DNA from: Segatella copri
GTDB taxonomy: Bacteria; Bacteroidota; Bacteroidia; Bacteroidales; Bacteroidaceae
DNA: 64,000 bases
Direction: 5' to 3'
Assembly: GCF_026015625.1 (NCBI RefSeq)
Contig: NZ_JAPDVG010000001.1
Location: 3,681,132-3,745,131, forward strand
The translations under genes and the position numbers were made by a program. Shown one piece after another: positions 52,478 through 60,270 of this stretch. The notes beneath the pieces were generated by a model. That model worked only from the letters and a program-made list of their open reading frames with translations, did no database searches and was not told the origin of the DNA. Numbering within the stretch: position 1 is the stretch's first letter; each line of letters opens with the position of its first letter.

Positions 52478-52497
52478 AAAGGTAAAAAAGTAAAAAC
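52464..52497 (+). repeat. GGTAAAAA octamer array between EIIC and kduI genes
   Basis: Four units of the type RGGTAAAA; the array spans the EIIC stop codon and ends 10 bp before kduI. Same sequence type as the tails of elements A-C on the opposite strand. Confidence 0.75.
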
Positions 52498-52506
52498 AAG
52501 ATAATT

Positions 52507-53472
52507 ATGAAGAAATTAACATTAATATTAGCAGCAATGGTATTAACAGCAAGTCAGGCTTTTGGCCAGTGTGGAAAATGTGGTTATGAAGTGAAGGCAG
52601 AAAATGCCTACACTAACTACAACGTTCGTTATGCAAGCAATCCGGTGGATGCAAAGCACTATACAACAGACCGTCTTCGCGGTGAATTCGCTATCGAGAA
52701 GGTGTTTGCTCCAGGCGAGGTAAACTGGACATACACCCTATTCGACCGCTTCCTCATCGGTGGTGCTGAGCCAACAACTGCTCCTCTGAAGCTGACTTCT
52801 ATCGCTCCTCTCTATACAGACAAGCCAAACGATCAGAAAAATCTGCTCGACAACCGCGAGTTGGGTATCATCAACATCGGTGGCGAGGGTACTGTTACCG
52901 TTGACGGCAAGAAGTATACACTTGGTTTCCAGGAGGCTCTCTATGTAGGTCGTGGTGCCAAGAACATCGAGGTAAGCAGCAAGGAAGCAGCTAAGCCAGC
53001 TAAGTTCTATATGAACAGCGCTTGTGCTCATCAGACATATCCTACCAAGAAGGTTACCCTGAAGGATGCCAACAACATCAAGGCTGGCAGCCTGAAGGAG
53101 AGCAACGACCGCGTAATCCACCAGTTGATTATCGACGGTGTAGCCGGTGTTCGTACCTGCCAGTTGCAGATGGGAGTTACTGAGTTGAAGGAGGGTTCTG
53201 TATGGAACACCATGCCAGCTCATACTCACCTCCGCCGTATGGAGACTTACCTCTATTATAATGTACCAGAGGGTCAGAAGATTCTCCACGTAATGGGTGA
53301 ACCACAGGAGACACGTCCTATCTGGTTGAACAACGAGCAGGCTGTGATTGCTCCAGAGTGGTCTATCCACTGTGCAGCAGGTACCAGCAACTATACCTTT
53401 ATCTGGGGTATGGCAGGTGAGAATCTGATCTACAACGATATGCAGGTAGTGAAGATTCCTACATTGGAATAA
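52507..53472 (+). CDS. kduI: 4-deoxy-L-threo-5-hexosulose-uronate isomerase with signal peptide
   Basis: Isomerises 5-keto-4-deoxyuronate to 2,5-diketo-3-deoxygluconate in pectin and glycosaminoglycan breakdown. Zinc ligands His239, His241, Glu246 ([12 protein letters not shown]) and His288 ([19 protein letters not shown]) are in place. At 321 residues it is about 40 longer than the E. coli enzyme; the excess is mainly a clear N-terminal signal peptide ([15 protein letters not shown]), followed by a CxxC. This predicts a periplasmic enzyme, unlike the classic cytosolic one. Lies between an EIIC-like and an ExuT-like transporter gene. Confidence 0.93.
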   Translation: MKKLTLILAAMVLTASQAFGQCGKCGYEVKAENAYTNYNVRYASNPVDAKHYTTDRLRGEFAIEKVFAPGEVNWTYTLFDRFLIGGAEPTTAPLKLTSIAPLYTDKPNDQKNLLDNRELGIINIGGEGTVTVDGKKYTLGFQEALYVGRGAKNIEVSSKEAAKPAKFYMNSACAHQTYPTKKVTLKDANNIKAGSLKESNDRVIHQLIIDGVAGVRTCQLQMGVTELKEGSVWNTMPAHTHLRRMETYLYYNVPEGQKILHVMGEPQETRPIWLNNEQAVIAPEWSIHCAAGTSNYTFIWGMAGENLIYNDMQVVKIPTLE

Positions 53473-53582
53473 TAAGATACATGATATGGCAACCTGGTTC
53501 ATGATGAATCTGAGCCAGGCTTTGCCGTCTAAATAGTAATCTAAAATAAAAATAAGTATAACGCTTAAAAACTTTTTGCAAA

Positions 53583-55046
53583 ATGAGTCCTATTACAACA
53601 AGCAAAATGTCCAACTTCCGTTGGGTAATCTGTGCGCTGCTCTTCATCGCAACCACAGTCAATTACATGGACCGTCAGGTTCTCTCTTTAACATGGAAAG
53701 ACTTTATTGCTCCAGAATTCCACTGGACAGATGATCACTATGGTACCATCACCGGTCTTTTCTCAATCTTCTATGCCATCGCCAACCTCTTCGCAGGTAA
53801 GTTCGTTGACTGGATGGGCACCAAGAAAGGTTATCTCATCGCTATCTTCGTATGGTCAACAGGTGCTGTGATGCACGCCGGTTGCGGTTGGGTAGCTATG
53901 CAGATGGAAGGATATGATTCTATCGAGGCGCTCCGCATGGTACAGGCAGGTAGTGATGCAGCTGTAGCGATTGCAACAATCAGTGTATGGCTGTTCCTCT
54001 CTTGCCGTTTGATTCTTGCTGTGGGTGAGGCTGGTAACTTCCCTGCAGCCATCAAGGTAACAGCAGAGTATTTCCCTAAGAAAGACCGTGCTTTCTCTAC
54101 CGCTATCTTCAACAGTGGTGCTTCAGTAGGCGCTTTGGCAGCTCCAGCTACCATTCCATTGTTGGCTCGCAGCATGGGCTGGGAGTGGGCTTTCATCATC
54201 ATCGGTGTGCTCGGTTATGTATGGATGGGCCTCTGGGTATGGCTCTATGACAAACCATCTAAGAGCAAGCATGTAAACAAGGCTGAGCTTACTTATATTG
54301 AGCAGGATGAGGACCTTGAAAAGGTTGAGGCTGAGAAAGAGACAGAGACTGCCGCTGAGGAGAAAACTATCGGCTTCCTGAAGTGCTTCAGCTACCGTCA
54401 GACCTGGTCATTCATCGTAGGTAAGTTGATGACTGATGGTGTTTGGTGGTTCTTCCTCTTCTGGGCACCAGCTTATTTCTCTGACCAGTATGGTTATTCT
54501 TCAGATTCAGGTATGGGTATCGCCCTTATCTTCACTCTCTATGCTATTGTAACCGTATTGAGTATTGGTGGTGGTTACTTGCCAACCTACTTTGTAGACA
54601 AGAAGGGTATGAATCCATATATCGGTAGAATGCGTGCGATGTTGATTTTCGCTTGTTTCCCATTGCTCGGTCTGATTGCCCAGCCTATGGGTGAGTACAG
54701 TGCATGGTGGCCAGCTATCATCATCGGTTTGCTCGGTGCAGGTCATCAGGCATGGTCAGCTAACCTCTATTCAACCATCGGTGATATGTTCCCTAAGTCA
54801 ACTGTAGCTACTATCACCGGTATTGGTGCGATGGCAGGTGGTATCGGTTCCTTCCTGATCAACAAGGGTTCCGGTATGCTCTTCACCTATGCAGAGGGTC
54901 AGGGTTCAGCCTTCAGCTTCATGGGCTTCGATGGCAAGCCAGGTGCCTACATGATTGTATTCTGCATCTGTAGTGTAGCTTACCTCGTAGGCTGGTGCAT
55001 CATGAAGGCATTGGTTCCTAAGTACAAGCCAATCGTGGTTGAATAA
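53583..55046 (+). CDS. MFS transporter, hexuronate (ExuT)-like
   Basis: A 487-residue major-facilitator protein of the anion:cation symporter family. It has twelve helices with the ACS signature near the start (FIATTVNYMDRQVLSLTWKD), the loop motif FAGKFVDWMGTKKGY, and GEAGNFPAAIKVTAEYFPKK, typical of ExuT/GudP-like carriers. An acidic central loop (~235-265) joins the two halves. Adjacent kduI supports a uronate or ketouronate substrate. A second ATG at 53607 (MSNFRW) is a possible start. Closed by a 14-bp-stem terminator. Confidence 0.92.
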   Translation: MSPITTSKMSNFRWVICALLFIATTVNYMDRQVLSLTWKDFIAPEFHWTDDHYGTITGLFSIFYAIANLFAGKFVDWMGTKKGYLIAIFVWSTGAVMHAGCGWVAMQMEGYDSIEALRMVQAGSDAAVAIATISVWLFLSCRLILAVGEAGNFPAAIKVTAEYFPKKDRAFSTAIFNSGASVGALAAPATIPLLARSMGWEWAFIIIGVLGYVWMGLWVWLYDKPSKSKHVNKAELTYIEQDEDLEKVEAEKETETAAEEKTIGFLKCFSYRQTWSFIVGKLMTDGVWWFFLFWAPAYFSDQYGYSSDSGMGIALIFTLYAIVTVLSIGGGYLPTYFVDKKGMNPYIGRMRAMLIFACFPLLGLIAQPMGEYSAWWPAIIIGLLGAGHQAWSANLYSTIGDMFPKSTVATITGIGAMAGGIGSFLINKGSGMLFTYAEGQGSAFSFMGFDGKPGAYMIVFCICSVAYLVGWCIMKALVPKYKPIVVE

Positions 55047-55069
55047 ACATCACATATTTTATATAAGTT

Positions 55070-55103
55070 AAAAGCTCATTTGCACCAAGGCAAATGAGCT
55101 TTT
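55070..55103. terminator. Terminator between the MFS and TPR-HTH genes
   Basis: A perfect 14-bp stem AAAAGCTCATTTGC/GCAAATGAGCTTTT with a 6-nt loop between convergent genes; likely bidirectional. Confidence 0.9.
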
Positions 55104-55116
55104 ATCATATTTATAC

Positions 55117-56844
55117 TTATAGAGAAAGAATAAACCTGTCCCAATCTTCTGCACTCCCCAGCTTATTAAAGAACTTTTTGTATAATCTGATTCTTATTTT
55201 CGAGATGGCTGATGGTGTGCATCCTAACAGACATGCCATATCAGCAGGCTTGCACCCTAATTTGATGAGCATGCAAACATTTAACTCTCGATTGCTGATA
55301 TCATAAACCGACCAAAGTTTTTCTTTAAAACTTGGCATGAACTGATTAAAGGTATCTTCCATTTGTTTTCTCTCTTCTTTTGTCAGATACTCTTTGGTTT
55401 CACTTCTTTTCTTCTTTTGTATCATGATCCCTATATCAGTGTTCTTGATGCTGCCTAAAGCTCGATTTTCTTCTTCAATCTTCAGTTTGTTTATGGCATT
55501 CTGCGCTAACAGTTTTTCTTTCTCATCAGCTAATCTTTTCTTCAATTCATCTTTTTCATTTGTAGCATTTATGAGTTGTAATTCTAATTCATCTATGCGT
55601 TTGTTGTTTTCTTTTATTTTCTCCAGACTGTTTTGGCGCATCTCTTCTTGCAATTTCTTCAGCATGAATACTTGCCTTTTTTCTTCCTGAGCTCTTCGTC
55701 TCAATCTACTGATTAATAAAAAGGCAAAAGTTGTAACTAAGAGTAAAAAAACAGTTGTAGAAGCAAACAAAAGTTTGAATTCATTTTTCTCTTTTGATAT
55801 TCTGGTGATTCTTTCTTTCTGCTTTTGATAATCATACAGTCCTTTGATTTTTGCCATCATTTCAGAGTTCGTATTTCTCCGAATGCTGTCTACAATATGT
55901 GTGTACCGTTCGAAAAATTTTATACTTTCAAAGTTCTTCTCTTTTCCTAGTGATTCTTTTGTAAGAAACTTATATGCTTCTTCTTTTGCATATATGTTTC
56001 CTTTATTCTTCAGAAAGGAATATAGCATGTTGGCTTTGGATATATCTGTTTGCTTATATAGATTAGCTGCAATAAAATAAACTGCACTAGAGTCTGCTTT
56101 ATTGATATTGTGTAGTATGTCTGGAAGCAACTTTTGGGCATTTCCCCAATCTCTTTTATCCGTATATGCAATAACACAATAGCTTTTTACACTATTGATA
56201 CACCTGATATCTTTAGTGTGTTCAGCCATTTTCAAAGCTTTTTTTAAAAGTTTGAGCGCAAGTGTAGTTTCTCCCTTATCTAAAAGAACAAGGGCTTTGT
56301 CTTTCAATATTTTGACCATAGCAATATCGTCTTTTGCGATGAATGCTTCGTTATATGCCTTTGTGTACATATCGATAGCGTAGTCGTATAAGTATTGGTC
56401 GTAGTAAATATTTCCAAGTTGGGAATAACATTTGTTGTTTATGTTTAAAATGGTGTCTTTGATACTCGCTGCTTTTGTGTAGAAATTGACAGCTTTCATT
56501 GCTTCGTCTTTTTCACTTTTTATTCTGCCTGCATAGTATAAGGCTAATTTTAGAAAAGTATAATCCTTTTTGTTTTGCATATAATTGATTATTCTGCTGA
56601 TATTTTTCTCGTATGGTTTGATGTCATGATCTGTTAGATCTGTTGCTTGAATCTTTAAAAGTTCACCATACATTTGTTCTTCTTTGTTGAATGAAGAGAC
56701 ATTTATGGTATCGAGGAAATTTGATGCTATGTTTTGGTCTTTGTATAAATCTTTAGCCATAGCATAAAAAAGACTGCGATTATCTGTTCTTTTAGAGCAG
56801 GACATAACGCACATAACGATAAATATGTAAATAAACTTTTTCAT
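55117..56844 (-). CDS. Membrane-anchored TPR regulator with LuxR-like HTH
   Basis: A 575-residue protein. The N-terminus is a signal or lipobox (IVMCVMSCSKR); residues ~40-345 are tetratricopeptide-like helices (CYSQLGNIYYDQYLYDYAID; EKGETTLALKLLKKAL-like); a membrane helix lies near 355-378 (LLFASTTVFLLLVTTFAFLL); then a long coiled coil (~385-470) and a C-terminal helix-turn-helix (SNRELNVCMLIKLGCKPADM, then ACLLGCTPSAISKIRIRLYK). Likely senses outside the inner membrane and binds DNA inside. Diverges from the secreted-protein genes at 56996, its probable targets. AT-rich codon use. Confidence 0.85.
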   Translation of the reverse strand: MKKFIYIFIVMCVMSCSKRTDNRSLFYAMAKDLYKDQNIASNFLDTINVSSFNKEEQMYGELLKIQATDLTDHDIKPYEKNISRIINYMQNKKDYTFLKLALYYAGRIKSEKDEAMKAVNFYTKAASIKDTILNINNKCYSQLGNIYYDQYLYDYAIDMYTKAYNEAFIAKDDIAMVKILKDKALVLLDKGETTLALKLLKKALKMAEHTKDIRCINSVKSYCVIAYTDKRDWGNAQKLLPDILHNINKADSSAVYFIAANLYKQTDISKANMLYSFLKNKGNIYAKEEAYKFLTKESLGKEKNFESIKFFERYTHIVDSIRRNTNSEMMAKIKGLYDYQKQKERITRISKEKNEFKLLFASTTVFLLLVTTFAFLLISRLRRRAQEEKRQVFMLKKLQEEMRQNSLEKIKENNKRIDELELQLINATNEKDELKKRLADEKEKLLAQNAINKLKIEEENRALGSIKNTDIGIMIQKKKRSETKEYLTKEERKQMEDTFNQFMPSFKEKLWSVYDISNRELNVCMLIKLGCKPADMACLLGCTPSAISKIRIRLYKKFFNKLGSAEDWDRFILSL

Positions 56845-56848
56845 AATG

Positions 56849-56856
56849 CAAAGTTA
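56849..56856 (-). promoter_or_regulatory. -7 box of the TPR-HTH gene
   Basis: TAACTTTG on the minus strand, only 4 bp before the start codon, implying a nearly leaderless mRNA. Confidence 0.55.
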
Positions 56857-56962
56857 ATACATTTATTTGTAATATCTATGCGATAAATGCTTATTTTCCT
56901 TAATTTCCCCATTTGTCAAATGGTTGTCAATGTTTATATTGTTTAATGATGCATTTTTTCAA

Positions 56963-56970
56963 TACTTTTG
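56963..56970 (+). promoter_or_regulatory. -7 box of the secreted-protein cassette
   Basis: TACTTTTG, 25 bp before the ATG at 56996. Confidence 0.6.
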
Positions 56971-56995
56971 CATCCGAATTTTAATTATTAGAGTA

Positions 56996-57373
56996 ATGAA
57001 AGTTTTAGTTTTTATATTTATTGTGTTTTCTTTTCTAGGTGTTTCTGCAGAGGAGAATATGAGTATCGAAAAGGAGTATGATGTAGTTTGCTCTATCTAT
57101 AATGGTGGTAGACATAATTCTAATAAGGCTCCCCTTCGTTACAATAGAATATTGTTGCAAGTAACAGAATTGATGGTCTCTGTTGTTGATGGTGCTGATA
57201 GTCCACAACCCTCAGTGTTGTCTTTTTATTCTGGTGACGGAACCCTTCTTTATAGAAAACAGTGTATTCTTGAAAATGGTGTTGTTATTTCAATGGCACC
57301 CGATATAATTAACAAAGTGTCTAGAATTACTATTGTTCTTAATGATTGTGAATTTATAGGTTTTATTAAATAA
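56996..57373 (+). CDS. Small secreted protein, unrecognised (DUF3244-like?)
   Basis: A 125-residue protein with a signal peptide (VFIFIVFSFLGVSA) and a beta-rich body, perhaps one Ig-like sandwich (ILLQVTELMVSVVDGADSPQ; SYYSGDGTLLYRK-like; SRITIVLNDCEFIGFIK). The short length and Ig-like pattern recall DUF3244 proteins, but I am not sure. The start at 56996 follows the -7 box at 56963; the earlier ATG at 56924 lies before it. First of three co-directional genes. Confidence 0.7.
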   Translation: MKVLVFIFIVFSFLGVSAEENMSIEKEYDVVCSIYNGGRHNSNKAPLRYNRILLQVTELMVSVVDGADSPQPSVLSFYSGDGTLLYRKQCILENGVVISMAPDIINKVSRITIVLNDCEFIGFIK

Positions 57374-57397
57374 AAGTTTAATTTTAAGGTTTTAAAA

Positions 57398-58540
57398 ATG
57401 AAAAATGTATTTTTTTTATTTGCGCTTCTATGCGCATTCTTTTCATCATGTTCTGATGAAGATGGAGCTAATGTAACAACTTCAAACGTGAAATTGCCAC
57501 ATGTCGTTACAATTAATAGTGGTGACAAGGTAACTTGTAGCTCGAATACTAAATCTCAAGTGAAAGTCTTGGCTTTTGATAATGAGGAAGGCTTTAATCA
57601 CTTTGTTGGTATTCTAAGGACAAAGACATCACAACAACGAGCTCAATTGGTTAAAAGTTTGGGCTTTGAAAGCTTGGCTATGATTAATGATAAAGCAGAT
57701 AAGGAACTTGATAAAATAGGTGCAACAGCTTCATCTGTGGATGATTTCAGAGCAAAATATTTGGATTATAAGACAAAGTATGCAGGTATATTAGTAGCTA
57801 ATGCTGCTGATTCTACAGACTTATCTCTTTATAAACCTGCTTCAAAAGATACTGCTGTTGCTCCGTACTTAGTCGGTGAATGTAATAAAGTTCTAGTTGA
57901 TGGTGCTCTTCGAGATATCCCTTTTTCTGATGAAATGAATGATGACGATAAGAAAATCTTTGCAACAAGTTATACAGAATATTCGCCAAATTCGACAAGA
58001 AGTGTTGAGAAAGACTACACGAGTGAAGATTCTTGGCCAGTAAATGGTTTTATTGAAAAAGATGGTAATCATAAAACAATTTGTTCTGTTTACGTTACTG
58101 ATGAATTCAAGTTGTTTATACATTTTGGTGCGCAATACAAAATGTGGTATGGATGGAAAAGGGCTAATCGACAGTTCTTTTTTAGATTGGAAAACATGGA
58201 AGGATTAGATAAGTTAAATCCGGATGCACTTTCTTCAAATTTAAGTCCGAATACATATTATTTTGGCACATCCAAAGAATTCTATTCATATACAAAAATT
58301 AATTTTCATGTAGCTGAAGTTACCCAAAATCCTATTGTTATGATAAATAAATATGAAGTTACAGGTAAAGTTTTTGTATGGACAGATAGAATGTCTGAGA
58401 AAGATGCTAATGGAAATGTAATATATCAGAGTACCGGAAGTTCTATATATCCTACACAACACGCTCCTCGTGAAAACTTCCCTTTGTTCAAAAAAGAAAA
58501 TTCTTTTCCTTGTAAAATATCTTTAGTAGGTAAAAGATAA
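57398..58540 (+). CDS. Lipoprotein of unknown family
   Basis: A 380-residue lipoprotein (signal and lipobox LCAFFSSCSDED). I do not recognise the family. The first half is helical and polar (FNHFVGILRTKTSQQRAQLV; FRAKYLDYKTKYAGILVANA); the second is rich in aromatic beta strands (FKLFIHFGAQYKMWYGWKRA; SYTKINFHVAEVTQNPIVMI). No catalytic motif stands out. AT-rich codon use like its neighbours. Gap to the next gene is 16 bp, so the cassette is an operon. Confidence 0.75.
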   Translation: MKNVFFLFALLCAFFSSCSDEDGANVTTSNVKLPHVVTINSGDKVTCSSNTKSQVKVLAFDNEEGFNHFVGILRTKTSQQRAQLVKSLGFESLAMINDKADKELDKIGATASSVDDFRAKYLDYKTKYAGILVANAADSTDLSLYKPASKDTAVAPYLVGECNKVLVDGALRDIPFSDEMNDDDKKIFATSYTEYSPNSTRSVEKDYTSEDSWPVNGFIEKDGNHKTICSVYVTDEFKLFIHFGAQYKMWYGWKRANRQFFFRLENMEGLDKLNPDALSSNLSPNTYYFGTSKEFYSYTKINFHVAEVTQNPIVMINKYEVTGKVFVWTDRMSEKDANGNVIYQSTGSSIYPTQHAPRENFPLFKKENSFPCKISLVGKR

Positions 58541-58556
58541 AAAATGAATGGAATGA

Positions 58557-59168
58557 ATGAAAATGTATAAGAAACTGATTTATGGAGTATTGCTACTCTT
58601 GACAATAGCATCTTGTAGCGAATCATCTGAACAAGAAGATGAATATGCTAATTGGAAAGAGAGGAATGATGTGTTTTTCCAAGGTATATTTTTCAAGGCT
58701 GATTCAGCAATTAATGCTGGAAGTAATAATTGGAAAATTATACGTAATTGGTCTCTTCAAGAGCAGTTTGGAGTACAGAAAGAAAATTATATCGTAGTGC
58801 ATGTTCTAGAAAATAGTACAAATACTTCTGTTCCGATTTATACCGATTCGGTTGTGGTAGATATTCAAGGTATGTTAATGCCAACTGATAATGAAGAAAG
58901 GAGAACTGTATTTTATACTACGTTTTCAGGGAAGGATAGGAATGTCTCCTCAGATTTGCGATTAACCATTTCTGCAAAAGGAACATTGCAAAAACAAGAA
59001 ATTGATGGCTTGTCTACTGCTTTGCAGAAAATGCATATCGGTGATCGCTGGATGGTATACGTACCATATAATCTTGCTTTGAAGAATCAAAGTTCTGTTA
59101 GTCCTTTTGTTCCTGCGTACAGTACAATGATATTTGACATTACGTTGCTTGGAATAAAACATACGTAA
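58557..59168 (+). CDS. FKBP-like lipoprotein with degraded active site
   Basis: A 203-residue lipoprotein (lipobox LLTIASCSES). The C-terminal half (~90-200) follows the FKBP fold: YTDSVVVDIQGMLM, DGLSTALQKMHIGDRWMVYV, and YSTMIFDITLLGI. Several residues of the peptidyl-prolyl isomerase pocket differ from active FKBPs: Tyr26, Asp37, Trp59 and Tyr82 equivalents are Ile, Tyr, Leu and Leu by my alignment. It may be a binding or chaperone domain and not an enzyme. An alternative start (MYKKL) is at 58563. Confidence 0.75.
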   Translation: MKMYKKLIYGVLLLLTIASCSESSEQEDEYANWKERNDVFFQGIFFKADSAINAGSNNWKIIRNWSLQEQFGVQKENYIVVHVLENSTNTSVPIYTDSVVVDIQGMLMPTDNEERRTVFYTTFSGKDRNVSSDLRLTISAKGTLQKQEIDGLSTALQKMHIGDRWMVYVPYNLALKNQSSVSPFVPAYSTMIFDITLLGIKHT

Positions 59169-59233
59169 ATTTACAAAAAAGCGCATCGGCATTTGTTTGC
59201 TGATGCGCTTTTGGGGCTTTATGATTAAGGATT

Positions 59234-59335
59234 GGGACCTGCGATGGAATCGCAGGGAACGGGGGCGCAAAGAGGGAGAGGGAGCTTTTTACCCTTTTAC
59301 CTTTTTACCCTTTTACCTTTTTACTTTTTTACCTT
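59234..59335 (+). repeat. Intergenic palindrome/octamer element, copy C
   Basis: CCTGCGATGGAATCGCAGG (59238-59256) followed by GGAACGGGGGCGC, purine-rich sequence, and six CTTTTTAC/CCTTTTAC octamers reaching the stop of the convergent nitroreductase gene. The palindrome differs from copies A and B by a paired A-to-T and T-to-A change that keeps the stem. Confidence 0.8.
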
Positions 59336-60072
59336 TAAATAAATCCTTGCTGTTTGAGGGCTTCGATAAACCCAACGCTCATCGCCTCGCAATCCTTCTT
59401 TGTGTATCGGATGTCGGTAAAAACCTGGGCTAGGGTCTCTACGTTGTTGATGCGAACGAACTCCTTGTTCTCTTCAAGAGCTTCCTTCTCTGCATAGAAG
59501 TCGTCAATCTTCTCTGGGGTGTAATCTTCGAAATGCTCGTGGTGGATGATGCTGCGCAGAGGGAGACGGTCGCTCAGGGCTGGATGTTCTGCCGGCCAGC
59601 CGATGGTCAATGTGGCTACTGGCATTACGAGCTTAGGGAGCTTCAGGGTGTCGATGATCATCTTTGGCATATAAACCGTAGTTCCCAGGAAACAGGTGCC
59701 TAAACCGGCTTCTTCTGCTAGGTTCGTAAAGGTCTGGGTGAAAAGAAGAGCATCGGTAGCTGCATTCATAAAAGAGAGAATGTTGTCATAGCCCGGGGTT
59801 CCCTTGCGGTTCTCTGCCCAGAGGGTTGTGCGGCGATAATCGGCACAGATGGTGAGGACGACAGGGGCTTCTGTTACCATCGGCTGGTTGAAGTGGGCTG
59901 GCGCCAGCGCCTTCTTTCCTTCTTCACTTCTTGTTACCACAACACTGTAAAGCTGCAGGTTTCCCATTGTCGGGGTGTGCTCTGCCTCTTCCAAAAGGCG
60001 GTTCAGGAGTTCTTCAGATACTTCCTTCTCTGCATATTTTCTGATGCTTGTTCTGTTCTTAATCGATTCCAT
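59335..60072 (-). CDS. Nitroreductase-family flavoprotein
   Basis: A 245-residue FMN-dependent oxidoreductase. FMN-contact segments are RTSIRKYAEKEVSEELLNRL at the start (Arg-Ser/Thr-Ile-Arg), PTMGNLQLYSVVVTRSEEGK, and AEEAGLGTCFLGT with the late GWPAEHPALSDRLPLRSIIH. Closest to NADPH-dependent NfsA-like or flavin reductase groups; substrate not assignable. Its own -7 box (TAACTTTG, minus strand, 60147-60154) is 74 bp upstream. The stop codon abuts the octamer array of element C. Confidence 0.92.
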   Translation of the reverse strand: MESIKNRTSIRKYAEKEVSEELLNRLLEEAEHTPTMGNLQLYSVVVTRSEEGKKALAPAHFNQPMVTEAPVVLTICADYRRTTLWAENRKGTPGYDNILSFMNAATDALLFTQTFTNLAEEAGLGTCFLGTTVYMPKMIIDTLKLPKLVMPVATLTIGWPAEHPALSDRLPLRSIIHHEHFEDYTPEKIDDFYAEKEALEENKEFVRINNVETLAQVFTDIRYTKKDCEAMSVGFIEALKQQGFI

Positions 60073-60146
60073 ATCTTTTTTATTTTATCATTATACCTTA
60101 TTATATATATAGGAGTTCTGTTCCATTTCAGAACCCTATTTTGCTG

Positions 60147-60154
60147 CAAAGTTA
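60147..60154 (-). promoter_or_regulatory. -7 box of the nitroreductase gene
   Basis: TAACTTTG on the minus strand, 74 bp before the start codon. Confidence 0.6.
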
Positions 60155-60239
60155 GTGAAAGTTTCCCAAAAAGTTGTCTTTCTTTCGCTTTTTTAGTGAA
60201 ATATATGCCAAAACGTTTCAGATTTTAGAAATAAAAGTT

Positions 60240-60247
60240 TAATTTTG
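60240..60247 (+). promoter_or_regulatory. -7 box of the RNR-like gene
   Basis: TAATTTTG, 23 bp before the ATG at 60271. Confidence 0.65.
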
Positions 60248-60270
60248 CACCTAAATATGAAACGTTTGAT

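Noticed and set aside
53583..55046. Sialic-acid or phosphate role for the MFS carrier
   Set aside because: The ACS-family motifs and the adjacent kduI favour a uronate-type substrate, though sequence alone does not prove it.
59197..59433. 78-codon plus-strand frame over element C
   Set aside because: Its middle is simply the translated octamer repeat (FTFLPFYLF pattern).
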